A stretch of 64,000 nt of DNA, taken from the NCBI GenBank assembly GCA_049890275.1, contig JBMHBT010000017.1, positions 1-64,000 of the forward strand. The letters run 5' to 3'. The notes beneath the pieces were generated by a model. That model was not told the origin of the DNA. It searched no databases and saw nothing but the letters and a program-made list of their open reading frames with translations. Numbering within the stretch: the stretch's first letter is position 1; each line of letters opens with the position of its first letter. A program made the translations under genes and the position numbers. This document shows, piece after piece, positions 45,102 through 54,194 of the stretch. The DNA comes from UBA7374 sp049890275. GTDB taxonomy: Bacteria > Verrucomicrobiota > Verrucomicrobiia > Opitutales > Coraliomargaritaceae.

Positions 45102-46535
45102 ATGCGCATCTACTTTATGGGAATCTGCGGGTCTGCCATGGGGAATGTTGCCTGTTTACTCAAGGAACAGGGGCATACCATTCTAGGATCGGATCTAGGT
45201 GCTTATCCACCTATGTCGGAAGTATTAGCCAAGGCAGATATTCCTATTATTGAAGGATTTGATGCCAATCGTCTGGCAGGTATGGAACTGGATCTGGTCG
45301 TCGTTGGCAATGCAATGAGCCGAGGAAATCCTGAAGTTGAGTGGCTTCTGGAGCAATCCACATTGCCCTATGTCTCGCTTCCGGAGTTGTGCCGCGAACA
45401 CCTCTTGAAAGAGCATCTACCAGTGGTTGTGACCGGCACTCACGGAAAAACAACAACCTCTACTTTGACAGCGTATTTGCTGGAATCCGCAGGAGAATGC
45501 CCTGGCTGGTTAATCGGAGGTGTGCCTCGTGATCTACCCGGAGGATCCAAGCTAGGTCATGGCAAAGCTTTTGTTATCGAGGGCGATGAATATGACTCCG
45601 CCTTCTTTGATAAAAGAAGTAAATTCATCCATTACCGACCTAAGATCGCTATTTTGAACAATCTTGAGTTTGATCATGCTGACATCTTCCGTGATCTAAC
45701 CGACGTAAAACGTACCTTTATGCATTTCACACGGATCGTACCGGCCAGCGGATATGCAATCTTTAATGGGGATGATCCAAATCTGGCGGAGTTGCTTCCG
45801 GTCGATTGGACGCAATGCCTGCGGGTCGGAACAGGAGAGGGCAACGACCTCCAAATTGAGGGCTTTGCAGATGGTACCAATGGGTCTTCTTTTTCACTCA
45901 TTTGGCAGGGACGCCTTTGGGCACGTATCGACTGGAGGCTACATGGACTGTTTAATGCGCGCAATGCGGCTATGGCTGGGCTCGCTGCTGCGCTGGTTTC
46001 CGGCCATGAGGACCCAACTGCTTTTTCTTTACATGCCTTAGGTCATTTTCAAGGAGTAGCACGCAGGCAGGATGAACTATTTAAAAACAATAAATGGATC
46101 GTCTTAGAGGACTTTGCTCACCATCCCACTGCGATTGCGGGCGCCTTAGAAGCATTGCGAGCCGCTCACCCGGATCGACCGATTTACGCTTGCTTCGAAC
46201 CTCGCAGCAATACCGCTGTGGGTGCTTATTTTCAGTCTGAATTCACGGAGGCACTTTCGAAAGCAGACTTTACCTACCTAGGGCCCGTCTATCGCTCGGA
46301 ACGAATGCGAGCCGAGGAACGACTGGATACTGCGACTATGGCTAAAGAACTAATAGAGAAAGGCCGTCCTGCACGTCACTTCTCCAACAATCAGGATATA
46401 CTCAATTGCTTAAGAGAGCATACTTCTCGAGACACCAGTGGACTCATTGTCTTTTTTTCCAATGGCTCATTCGATGGGATACAGCATGCTTTATGTGAGG
46501 CATTAGAGCAGGGAAGTGAACCTACCTTTTGTTGA
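45102..46535 (+). CDS. mpl: UDP-N-acetylmuramate:L-alanyl-gamma-D-glutamyl-meso-diaminopimelate ligase
   Basis: A Mur-ligase-family enzyme that recycles murein tripeptide onto UDP-MurNAc. The 477-residue protein starts with MRIYFMGICGSAMGNVACLL (the MurC/Mpl Rossmann start). It then has VVTGTHGKTTTSTLTAYLL (P-loop), VIEGDEYDSAFFDKRSKF (typical of Mpl rather than MurC), NNLEFDHADIF and EDFAHHPTAIAGALEALR. It shows a peptidoglycan-recycling, Gram-negative cell wall. It is divergent from purD. Confidence 0.94.
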   Translation: MRIYFMGICGSAMGNVACLLKEQGHTILGSDLGAYPPMSEVLAKADIPIIEGFDANRLAGMELDLVVVGNAMSRGNPEVEWLLEQSTLPYVSLPELCREHLLKEHLPVVVTGTHGKTTTSTLTAYLLESAGECPGWLIGGVPRDLPGGSKLGHGKAFVIEGDEYDSAFFDKRSKFIHYRPKIAILNNLEFDHADIFRDLTDVKRTFMHFTRIVPASGYAIFNGDDPNLAELLPVDWTQCLRVGTGEGNDLQIEGFADGTNGSSFSLIWQGRLWARIDWRLHGLFNARNAAMAGLAAALVSGHEDPTAFSLHALGHFQGVARRQDELFKNNKWIVLEDFAHHPTAIAGALEALRAAHPDRPIYACFEPRSNTAVGAYFQSEFTEALSKADFTYLGPVYRSERMRAEERLDTATMAKELIEKGRPARHFSNNQDILNCLREHTSRDTSGLIVFFSNGSFDGIQHALCEALEQGSEPTFC

Positions 46536-46759
46536 TCAGTTAATACGCCATTGTCATTATTTCAGCTATCTTAAAAAAAGATGGGGCCTTGTAAGGCACT
46601 TCGTGAAGAAGTTATAACTGCCAATTGGCATAGTAATGAATCCTGCACCATGGGCCCTAGTTGCTCCCAGTTTGACGCGAAACACTTAGCCATTGCAGGC
46701 TAAAACCATATGAATTCTAATATAAACGCGTACCCCATTTTGTAATCTTCATAAAAATT

Positions 46760-47665
46760 ATGATTCAAAGAACCTACTTTATTGCGGCTCTGCTCAGCCT
46801 CTCATCTCTCTTATTCAGTCCATTTGCGCTATGCAGCGCTCAAGAATATCCTCCGGTTATTCAAAACGCCGCGGAACTTACCTACAAAAAAGTGGATGGC
46901 TATGATTTGAAGTTGTGGGTTTTTAATCCTGAAGGTATTGAGAATACAAAGCCTCCAGCCATGTTGTTCTTCTTCGGCGGAGGCTGGTACGGTGGTTCAC
47001 CAACGCAATTTGTGCGCCAGTGTCAGCATCTAGCTAAACGTGGCATGGTGGGTATTGTGGCAGACTATCGCGTGAAGTCCCGCCAGGGAGTTCTCGCTAA
47101 AAGCTGCGTAGAAGATGCTCTCGATGCCCTGCGCTACGTAAACCAAAATGCCGATAAAATAGGCATCGACCCCGAACGCATTGGAGTCGGCGGGGGTAGT
47201 GCAGGAGGGCACCTCGCCGCCAGCCTGGGAACCATTCATGCAAACGACGTCGCCGCCCCAAAGGCAATGGCTCTGTATAACCCCGCTACTGTCTTGGCTC
47301 CGATTCCCACCGCTTTTGCTCAAGCAATCCTACCAAAGCAACGTCGGGAAATGATGAACGCCGAAATAAAAGAGAGAGAAGGAGAGTTACGGAATCGTCT
47401 TGGCGCTGAACCGTTAACACTCTCTCCGTTTCATCATGTCTCAGCCAGTTGCCCTCCCGCGATCCTCTTTCACGGAACAAATGACAAGACCGTGCCTTAC
47501 GAATCGACGCTACTGTTCAGCTGGCAATTAAAAGCAAATGGAGTTTCTCATACTCTCAAAACCTACGAAAATGCTGGGCACGGATTCTTTAATCGAGAAC
47601 CCTACTATAGCCAAACAACAGAACAGCTAGACCAATTCCTCGTTTCACTCGGGTGGCTACAATAA
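46760..47665 (+). CDS. exported alpha/beta hydrolase (esterase/lipase, BD-FAE-like)
   Basis: A 301-residue hydrolase with a signal peptide (about 1-27). The oxyanion-hole region is FFFGGGWYGGSP, related to the HGGG motif. The nucleophile Ser147 sits in GVGGGSAGGHLAA, and the acid and His lie in HGTNDKTVPYES and GHGFFNREPYY. It belongs to the esterase/lipase group that deacylates sugars or polymers. The substrate is unknown. The 224 bases upstream hold only short dyads (46619-46630 and 46686-46703). Confidence 0.85.
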   Translation: MIQRTYFIAALLSLSSLLFSPFALCSAQEYPPVIQNAAELTYKKVDGYDLKLWVFNPEGIENTKPPAMLFFFGGGWYGGSPTQFVRQCQHLAKRGMVGIVADYRVKSRQGVLAKSCVEDALDALRYVNQNADKIGIDPERIGVGGGSAGGHLAASLGTIHANDVAAPKAMALYNPATVLAPIPTAFAQAILPKQRREMMNAEIKEREGELRNRLGAEPLTLSPFHHVSASCPPAILFHGTNDKTVPYESTLLFSWQLKANGVSHTLKTYENAGHGFFNREPYYSQTTEQLDQFLVSLGWLQ

Positions 47666-47720
47666 AGAGCTACAAAAAAGAGTCGAAATAGGAATAAGAA
47701 TTTCTGATATTGGATAATTT

Positions 47721-48821
47721 ATGTCACGAATCTACCTATCGCCACCTGAAGTCCGTGCCGAAGACCATGCAGCAATAGAAGCTGTACTGTCTTCCAATTG
47801 GGTGGCACCGGCAGGACCGCATCTGGCTGAATTCGAGGAAGCCGTGAAATCCCGAGCGGGCGGCGTCAGCCACGCGCTCGCAGTCAACTCGGGCACGTCT
47901 GCCCTGCATCTGGCACTGCTTGCGCTCGGGATAGGCCCGGGCGATGTCGTGGCTTGTCCTACACTGACTTTTGCCGCGTCCGCAAATCCGGTTTGTTATT
48001 GCGGGGCAGAACCCATCTTTATCGACAGTGAATTGCGTACTTGGAACATGGATCCGGAATTATTAGCAGATGCGCTGCGTACAGAAAAAAATATAAAAGC
48101 AGTCATCATCGTTCATTTATACGGGCAGTGCGCCGAGGTGCGGGCGATCCGACAATTATGCGATCAGCATGGAGTCCCGTTGATTGAGGATGCCGCAGAA
48201 GCATTGGGTGCCAGTCGTCATGGCCAAGCCGCTGGATCATTCGGAGACTTATCATTTTTTTCCTTCAACGGAAATAAAATCATCACCACGTCCGGAGGTG
48301 GAATGCTGCTCTCTGAAAATCAGGATTGGATCCATCATGCGCGCTACTTGTCGACCCAAGCTCGCGAACCGTTACGACACTACGAGCACCGGGAGATTGG
48401 CTATAATTACCGTATGAGTAATGTACTCGCAGCCCTCGGCACCAGCCAACTGTCTGGACTGGAGGGTCGCATCGAGCGACGCAAGAAACACTTCATAGCC
48501 TACTCCGAGGCCTTTGCGAATCTGGAACGTGTTTCTATGATGCCGATTGATCCTGTTGGCAAACCCAACTACTGGTTGAGTTGTCTTCTTGTCGATGATC
48601 GAAGAGAGGCGATTATTGAGGCTTTGGAAGACGAGTCAATTGAGGCTCGGCCAATCTGGAAGCCTCTGCATTTACAACCGGTCTTTGCTTCCTGTAGGCT
48701 CTACGGCGGAAAAATCGCAGAGCAACTTTTCAATGAAGGCTTGTGCCTGCCGAGCGGTTCCGGTTTGACCCGAGAGGAGCGAAATCGTGTGATTGAGATC
48801 GTGCGTACCCAAATCGCCTGA
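47721..48821 (+). CDS. DegT/DnrJ/EryC1/StrS-family sugar aminotransferase
   Basis: A PLP enzyme that transaminates nucleotide-linked keto sugars. The 366-residue protein has NSGTSALHLALLALG, the PLP-contacting IEDAAEALGAS (Asp157) and the Schiff-base lysine Lys186 in FFSFNGNKIITTSGGGML, followed by REIGYNYRMSNVLAALG. It is 26 bases upstream of a sugar 4,6-dehydratase. The pair resembles PglE/PglF, which make the 4-amino sugar on the way to bacillosamine-type sugars. The exact product cannot be told. Confidence 0.92.
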   Translation: MSRIYLSPPEVRAEDHAAIEAVLSSNWVAPAGPHLAEFEEAVKSRAGGVSHALAVNSGTSALHLALLALGIGPGDVVACPTLTFAASANPVCYCGAEPIFIDSELRTWNMDPELLADALRTEKNIKAVIIVHLYGQCAEVRAIRQLCDQHGVPLIEDAAEALGASRHGQAAGSFGDLSFFSFNGNKIITTSGGGMLLSENQDWIHHARYLSTQAREPLRHYEHREIGYNYRMSNVLAALGTSQLSGLEGRIERRKKHFIAYSEAFANLERVSMMPIDPVGKPNYWLSCLLVDDRREAIIEALEDESIEARPIWKPLHLQPVFASCRLYGGKIAEQLFNEGLCLPSGSGLTREERNRVIEIVRTQIA

Positions 48822-48847
48822 ATATTCCGCATGATGTACTACCTGCC

Positions 48848-50725
48848 ATGACTCATTATTGGCTCAAACGAATCATTCACCCCAGAAATCTTTCACTGGC
48901 GCTATTTTACGTAGTCGTCTGTGCAGCCAGTTACTATATCGGTTTCGAACTACGTTTTGATTTTAATGTACCAGAGGATTTTTCGGCGGATCGTATTTCA
49001 ACCATCTGGTGGGTTATCGTATTGAAACTGATGCTCTTAACCGCCTTCGGGCAAATACATTGTGTTTTATCTTATTTCCGATTGCCGGACGCACTTCGGC
49101 TCTTCTTCAGCCTTTTTATAGTTTGCATCGTTCTACTTTCGATGTGGTACATATACGAAGGAGACCAAGTACCTCCTCGAGCGGTCATCTTATCAGACTT
49201 CCTGCTCAGTTTCCTAGCTATCGCCGGCTTCCGTGTCGTCTTTCGCATAAAGGCATCGAGGAGACTGTCCGATTGGTTTGGCGACCACTCCCTAAAAAAT
49301 GTTATCATTGTCGGGGCAGGGGAAGTGGGAGCCACAATTTGCTCCGAATTGATGGACAAACCTCGACTGGGGATGCGCCCAGTTGGTTTTTTAGATGATA
49401 ATCCAGCGAAGATTGGACGTTTCATCCATGGCCTCGAAGTGGTCGGTTCCATTGATGATTTAATTCCCTCAGCGAAACGTTACCAGGCGGAAAAAGTTGT
49501 CGTCGCATTTCCCTCCGCTTCTTCAAAGCGTTTGAGGGAGGTATTTGAAATAGCAAAGTCGGGCGAGCTCGAGGTCGACAGTGTCCCCGCATTGACAGAT
49601 ATTGTCAGCGGTCGAGCACGTGTAACCTCCTTGCGGCCGATTGAACTGGAGGACCTACTTGGACGAGAGCCAGTTGATTTGCAAAGTGACGCAATCCAAA
49701 AAATGCTTTCCGGAAAGCGTGTATTGGTTACCGGTGCCGGAGGTAGTATTGGAAGAGAGCTAGTCGTCCAGATCCTTGAGTACGGTCCATCCGAATTGGT
49801 TTGTGTCGATCAAGCAGAAATCGCTATCTTCAACCTACGTCAGGAGGTACTGCAACCTTCCGCCAAAGCGGTCGACTGGGAAACCTATGTTCTAAATGTT
49901 GGCAATGCCGTTGCCATGCGCACCCTATTGGGAGATTTTCGACCGGAGGTTCTCTTTCACGCCGCAGCACACAAACATGTCAACCTCATGGAAGCGCAAC
50001 CGGCTGAAGCCTTACGGAACAACTTTTTTGCAACCAAGCATCTTGCCGCACTGGCTTCAGAGTCTGGAGTGGAGCATTTCGTCTTTATTTCTACAGACAA
50101 AGCAATCAATCCAACCAGTGTGATGGGCGTAAGCAAGCGACTCGCTGAATTGGCCCTCCTAGAGCAACAGGCAAAAACAGAAAACCAAACAAAGTTTATG
50201 TCGGTTCGTTTCGGCAATGTCTTAGGTTCTTCCGGTAGTGTAGTCCCCATCTTCCGTAAGCAGATAGCATCTGGTGGTCCAGTTACTGTTACCGACCCTG
50301 AAGTCACTCGTTTCTTTATGACTGTGCAGGAAGCCATTGGTCTGGTTTTACAAAGCGCAACACAAGGTGTGGGCGGTGAGATCTTTGTCTTGGACATGGG
50401 AGAATCGATGAAAATCCTAGACCTAGCCAAACAGATGATTCACTTGAGCGGCATGCGCGAAGGCGAAGACATCGATATCGAAATCACAGGACTCAAGCCG
50501 GGCGAAAAGCGCTTTGAAGAGGTTCAACACTTGAATGAAACCTTACAACCTACGACGCACCGAAGGATTTCTGCATATATTTCTAACGCAAATGATTTTC
50601 CGTCTTCTCAAACAGTGATTGAAAAACTGGAGGAAGATTTGAAGTCCGAGGATCTTTCTGAGATCAAAGAATCGATTCAGCAGTTCATCCCTGAATACGT
50701 CCCTTCGAAAAATCCGGAGCTCTAG
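48848..50725 (+). CDS. membrane-bound nucleotide-sugar 4,6-dehydratase (PglF/WbpM/CapD-like)
   Basis: A 625-residue inner-membrane enzyme. Four membrane helices (about 12-130) are followed by a first Rossmann module (NVIIVGAGEVGATIC at 151-165) and a second, catalytic SDR module (VLVTGAGGSIGRELV from 292). The signature residues TDK (416-418), Met426 and Lys430 in NPTSVMGVSKR show that Tyr is replaced by Met, as in the PglF/WbpM inverting or retaining dehydratases. It makes a UDP-4-keto-6-deoxy-HexNAc for the aminotransferase upstream. Its stop overlaps the convergent oppC stop in a shared CTAG. Confidence 0.93.
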   Translation: MTHYWLKRIIHPRNLSLALFYVVVCAASYYIGFELRFDFNVPEDFSADRISTIWWVIVLKLMLLTAFGQIHCVLSYFRLPDALRLFFSLFIVCIVLLSMWYIYEGDQVPPRAVILSDFLLSFLAIAGFRVVFRIKASRRLSDWFGDHSLKNVIIVGAGEVGATICSELMDKPRLGMRPVGFLDDNPAKIGRFIHGLEVVGSIDDLIPSAKRYQAEKVVVAFPSASSKRLREVFEIAKSGELEVDSVPALTDIVSGRARVTSLRPIELEDLLGREPVDLQSDAIQKMLSGKRVLVTGAGGSIGRELVVQILEYGPSELVCVDQAEIAIFNLRQEVLQPSAKAVDWETYVLNVGNAVAMRTLLGDFRPEVLFHAAAHKHVNLMEAQPAEALRNNFFATKHLAALASESGVEHFVFISTDKAINPTSVMGVSKRLAELALLEQQAKTENQTKFMSVRFGNVLGSSGSVVPIFRKQIASGGPVTVTDPEVTRFFMTVQEAIGLVLQSATQGVGGEIFVLDMGESMKILDLAKQMIHLSGMREGEDIDIEITGLKPGEKRFEEVQHLNETLQPTTHRRISAYISNANDFPSSQTVIEKLEEDLKSEDLSEIKESIQQFIPEYVPSKNPEL

Positions 50726-51606
50726 TCTGCTTTTTCCTTTGGATCGAGGCTGTCGCGAAGACCGTCCCCCAGAAAATTTAAGGAAAAAATTGTCAGAGAA
50801 AAGAATAGGGCTGGAAACACTAATAGCCATGGAGAGTCGTCAATCTTTTGAGCGCCTTCATGAATCAAGGTACCCCAAGATGCCATAGGTGGCTGCACCC
50901 CGAGACCCAGAAAACTGATGATTGATTCCAAAAGGATAACAGATGGAATCGTTAAGGTTGTATAGACGATGACCGAGCCCATGAGGTTTGGTAGAATATG
51001 CTGTAAAAGAATACGCAAGTGACTGGATCCATTCACCTGTGCTGCTTCAATATAGGTTTGCCTGCGGAGAATGCGCGTCTGCCCCCGGACAATCCTTGCC
51101 ATAGTCAGCCATTCCACCAGACCGATCGCCATGAAAATGAGAAAAATACTTTTCTGATCGAACGTAACAGTGAGCACTATAACAACCATGGTAAAGGGCA
51201 GTGCGTAAACCGCATCGACGAATCGCATCATTGCATTTTCGGTGCGCCCACCGGCATATCCGGCCAAGGCACCATAAGTCACACCGACCATTAAAGCGAT
51301 GATAGTCGCCGCAAAGCCGACTCCGATAGAGATGCGACCACCATACAATAAACGAACGAAAAGGTCACGGCCGAGGCTATCCGTACCAAACCAATGTTCC
51401 ATCGTAGGTGGCTGGGCACCGTAAGCGAGATTCTGAGCTTCCTGAGTATGGGGAACAAAAAGTGGTCCAAAGAAACAGGCGAAAACAATGGAGAGAAAAA
51501 TTGCACTACCTATTTGCGCCATTGGATTGGCACAGAGTCGCTTCCAGGCGCGACGACTGGGAGAACTGGCTGAACTGGCTGCTCTTTCCCGATTTTGCTT
51601 AGTCAT
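50722..51606 (-). CDS. oppC: peptide ABC transporter permease OppC/DppC type
   Basis: The second permease of a peptide or oligopeptide importer, 294 residues from the ATG at 51606. It has the OppC N-terminal domain (PMAQIGSAIFLSIVFACFFG), FGTDSLGRDLFVRLLYGGRIS and the EAA loop (EAAQVNGSSHLRILLQHILP) that contacts the ATPase. Its start overlaps the end of oppB by eight bases. No ATPase genes (oppD/oppF) lie beside it in the window. The frame extends upstream to 51648, but that part lies inside oppB. Confidence 0.93.
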   Translation of the reverse strand: MTKQNRERAASSASSPSRRAWKRLCANPMAQIGSAIFLSIVFACFFGPLFVPHTQEAQNLAYGAQPPTMEHWFGTDSLGRDLFVRLLYGGRISIGVGFAATIIALMVGVTYGALAGYAGGRTENAMMRFVDAVYALPFTMVVIVLTVTFDQKSIFLIFMAIGLVEWLTMARIVRGQTRILRRQTYIEAAQVNGSSHLRILLQHILPNLMGSVIVYTTLTIPSVILLESIISFLGLGVQPPMASWGTLIHEGAQKIDDSPWLLVFPALFFSLTIFSLNFLGDGLRDSLDPKEKAD

Positions 51607-52516
51607 GACGAATCTTCGGTTGCATCCACATCTGGATAATGTCGGCAATCAGGTTAAACAGCAGAATCAGCACGGCATAAAAAAGGACTGTACCCATAAC
51701 TACGGGGTAGTCTCGGTTGAGTGCACCGTTAACGAAAAATGGCCCCATGCCAGGAATAAAAAAGATAGTCTCAACAACAAATGAACCACTGACCAGACCG
51801 GCTGTCGCAGGCCCCAGATAAGCAACGACAGGGTAGAGTGCTGAGCGAAGTGCATGACGAAGGATAACAACGTGTTGGCGCAAACCCTTGGCATAAGCCG
51901 TACGGATATAATCTTCTTTTAGTACATCAAGCATACCACTACGAGAGAGTCGGGCAATGTACGCAGCATAGAGAAGCCCAAGAGTACAAGCAGGAAGGAC
52001 GCGATCCGCAGGAAAGCTCCATCCGATCGGATTGAACCACTCGAGACGCAAGGAGAGGGCGAGGATGAGTATCGGGCCGACGACAAAAGAGGGCAGGCAA
52101 ATGCCGATTGTGGCTGCACCCATGATCATTGTTTCCGCAGACTTACGGTGAAAAGCCGCAGCAAGTATACCGATCGGAACACCCAAGAGCAGTGCGACAA
52201 ACAAAGCCCAGCAGCCCAGTTCAAAGGATGCAGGGAAGGCTTGAATGAGAATTTCCTGAACATCCCAGCCGGGATATTTATAAGAAGGCCCCAGATCTCC
52301 CTGGAGAAGGTTTCCTATGTAACGAAAATACTGTTCGTAAAGAGGCTTATCCAAACCGTAGTGCGTCTCGATTTGCGCCTTTACCTCAGGGGCAAGCGGT
52401 TTTTCCTCATCAAAAGGCCCTCCCGGCGCAAGTCGCAACAAGAAGAAAGTAGCTGTAGCGACTAACCAGAGAGTGGGTACGGCCTGCAGGATTCTTCTGG
52501 CGAGGAGGATGTGCAT
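51599..52516 (-). CDS. oppB: peptide ABC transporter permease OppB/DppB type
   Basis: The first permease of the importer, 305 residues, about six helices. Characteristic parts are ILQAVPTLWLVATATFFLLR at the N-terminus, GLDKPLYEQYFRYIGNLLQGD (periplasmic loop) and DYIRTAYAKGLRQHVVI (EAA-type coupling loop). It starts four bases after the substrate-binding protein gene ends, in the same operon. Confidence 0.94.
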   Translation of the reverse strand: MHILLARRILQAVPTLWLVATATFFLLRLAPGGPFDEEKPLAPEVKAQIETHYGLDKPLYEQYFRYIGNLLQGDLGPSYKYPGWDVQEILIQAFPASFELGCWALFVALLLGVPIGILAAAFHRKSAETMIMGAATIGICLPSFVVGPILILALSLRLEWFNPIGWSFPADRVLPACTLGLLYAAYIARLSRSGMLDVLKEDYIRTAYAKGLRQHVVILRHALRSALYPVVAYLGPATAGLVSGSFVVETIFFIPGMGPFFVNGALNRDYPVVMGTVLFYAVLILLFNLIADIIQMWMQPKIRHD

Positions 52517-52520
52517 GGAA

Positions 52521-54194
52521 TTAATCGTTTTCTTTTAAAGAAATCGCCTGATAAGGATGATTGTCCAGAATACTCGGGTACCAACCGTTAACCGATGGGT
52601 CGATCAGTCGTGTAGTGACGTAGAAGTAGACTGGGATGTAGGGCATTTCTTCAATAAGGATCGCTTCAGCCTCTTGGAACAGTTGCATGCGTTTTAATCC
52701 TTCAGTTGCTGAAGCCGCATCAGTAATTAACTGATCATAGTCCGGATGACTCCAACCGCTATGATTGTTCCCGTTGTTCGACGTTCCTAGATCCAAAAAC
52801 GTATTGGGGTCATCATAGTCACCATACCAAGCGGCACGTAAAATATCAAAGTCGCCCGCCTGACGAGTCGACAAATAGGCTTTCCACTCTTGATTGTGTA
52901 GAGTTACGTCAATGCCCAGCTCGGTCTTCCACATTTGCTGCACGGCTTCAGCTATCGTACGGTGTGACTCACTTGTGTTGTAGAGAAGCTCAAACTCCGG
53001 AAACCCCTCGCCATTGGGAAATCCAGCCTGTGCCAGTAACTGACGCCCATATTGTGGATCAAAGGGCAACCTCACTTCGGCACTATATCCACCGGTATTT
53101 GGCGGAGTAAAGTGATAGGCAGGGACCTGTCCGGCGCGGAGTATATGTCCGGTAATCTTCTCCCGGTCGATAGCATAGGCTAGGGCCTGTCGAACACGTT
53201 TATCCGCAAGTGGGCCGTTCTTCGTATTGAGCATATAATAATAAGTACCTAGAGCGGTATCGACACGAAGTTGCTCCGGTCTCTCTTTTTTATACCAGTC
53301 AATACGGTGAACCGGCACAGAACTCGTGATATGCAGATGCCCAGCACGGAATGCCCGTTCCTCTGTTTGCATCTCAATGGGAAGAAAGTGGATCCGTTTG
53401 AGTTTCGCTTCCTTCGCTTTGCGATAGTGATCATTTTTACGGGCAGTAATCCCGTAATTGAGCTGCCACTTTTCAAGAGTGTATGGGCCGTTGCCTACGA
53501 AGTTTTCCGGCTTCGTCCACTTAGAGATCCGCTCCGTCATTCCACCGTGTTGAAGAATCGTCGGCGGATGAACGGGCCACCAAGTATTGTGAGCAAGTAA
53601 ACCCAAAAAATAAGGGGTCGGCGCAGCTAACTTGATTTGCAAAATAGCCGGCCCGGACGCGCGGACGCCAACGGTCGAAAAATCAACAGATTCCCCCTTA
53701 TTATAAGCTTCGGCTCCTTCAATAGGATACAGCATGTAGGCATAGGGCGCACCCAGGCCGGGAGAAAGAATACGCTGGATCGAAAAGAGAAAATCCTTAG
53801 CAGTCACCGGATCGCCATTCGACCAGCGAGCTAGAGGATCGAGGTAAAAAGTATAGTTCAATCCATCATCAGAAATATCCCAACTTTGCGCCACTCCGGG
53901 CTGTACGGCCATCGTTTGCGGATCGAGGGTCGTCAGTCCCTCAAAGAGAGCGAGCATGACAGAATATTCCGTCAGGCCGGTTGTAATATGTGGATCCAGT
54001 GCGGCTGGCTCTGTACCGATACCGATAAATAATTCATCGTTCTGATTGCCATATTCCACATTGGTACTCGGCCTAGAGCAGGAGACGACCAATAGAGATA
54101 CAATAACAGCAGAGAGAAGTAGAAATAAACAGCGCACGAAATTAGAGCTTATCCCATTACTGGATTGAATCTTTCGCTTGGATGGGTGGAGCAT
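52521..54194 (-). CDS. oppA: peptide-binding lipoprotein of ABC importer (SBP family 5)
   Basis: A 557-residue substrate-binding protein. The long N-terminus includes a lipobox LLVVSC with Cys39. The family 5 pattern follows: IGTEPAALDPHITTGLTEY, VTAKDFLFSIQRILSP, FVGNGPYTLEKW and VRQALAYAIDREKI. It is anchored in the membrane and delivers peptides to OppB/OppC. The start ATG shares one base with the stop of glutamate dehydrogenase (TAATG), so the importer is coupled to amino-acid catabolism. Binding of another ligand, such as nickel or opines, cannot be excluded. Confidence 0.93.
   Translation of the reverse strand: MLHPSKRKIQSSNGISSNFVRCLFLLLSAVIVSLLVVSCSRPSTNVEYGNQNDELFIGIGTEPAALDPHITTGLTEYSVMLALFEGLTTLDPQTMAVQPGVAQSWDISDDGLNYTFYLDPLARWSNGDPVTAKDFLFSIQRILSPGLGAPYAYMLYPIEGAEAYNKGESVDFSTVGVRASGPAILQIKLAAPTPYFLGLLAHNTWWPVHPPTILQHGGMTERISKWTKPENFVGNGPYTLEKWQLNYGITARKNDHYRKAKEAKLKRIHFLPIEMQTEERAFRAGHLHITSSVPVHRIDWYKKERPEQLRVDTALGTYYYMLNTKNGPLADKRVRQALAYAIDREKITGHILRAGQVPAYHFTPPNTGGYSAEVRLPFDPQYGRQLLAQAGFPNGEGFPEFELLYNTSESHRTIAEAVQQMWKTELGIDVTLHNQEWKAYLSTRQAGDFDILRAAWYGDYDDPNTFLDLGTSNNGNNHSGWSHPDYDQLITDAASATEGLKRMQLFQEAEAILIEEMPYIPVYFYVTTRLIDPSVNGWYPSILDNHPYQAISLKEND

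Noticed and set aside
46536..46759. Dyads TGCCAATTGGCA (46619-46630) and TTAGCC/GGCTAA (46686-46703) as terminator or operator
   Set aside because: Short stems without T-runs and without repeats elsewhere. Too weak to call.
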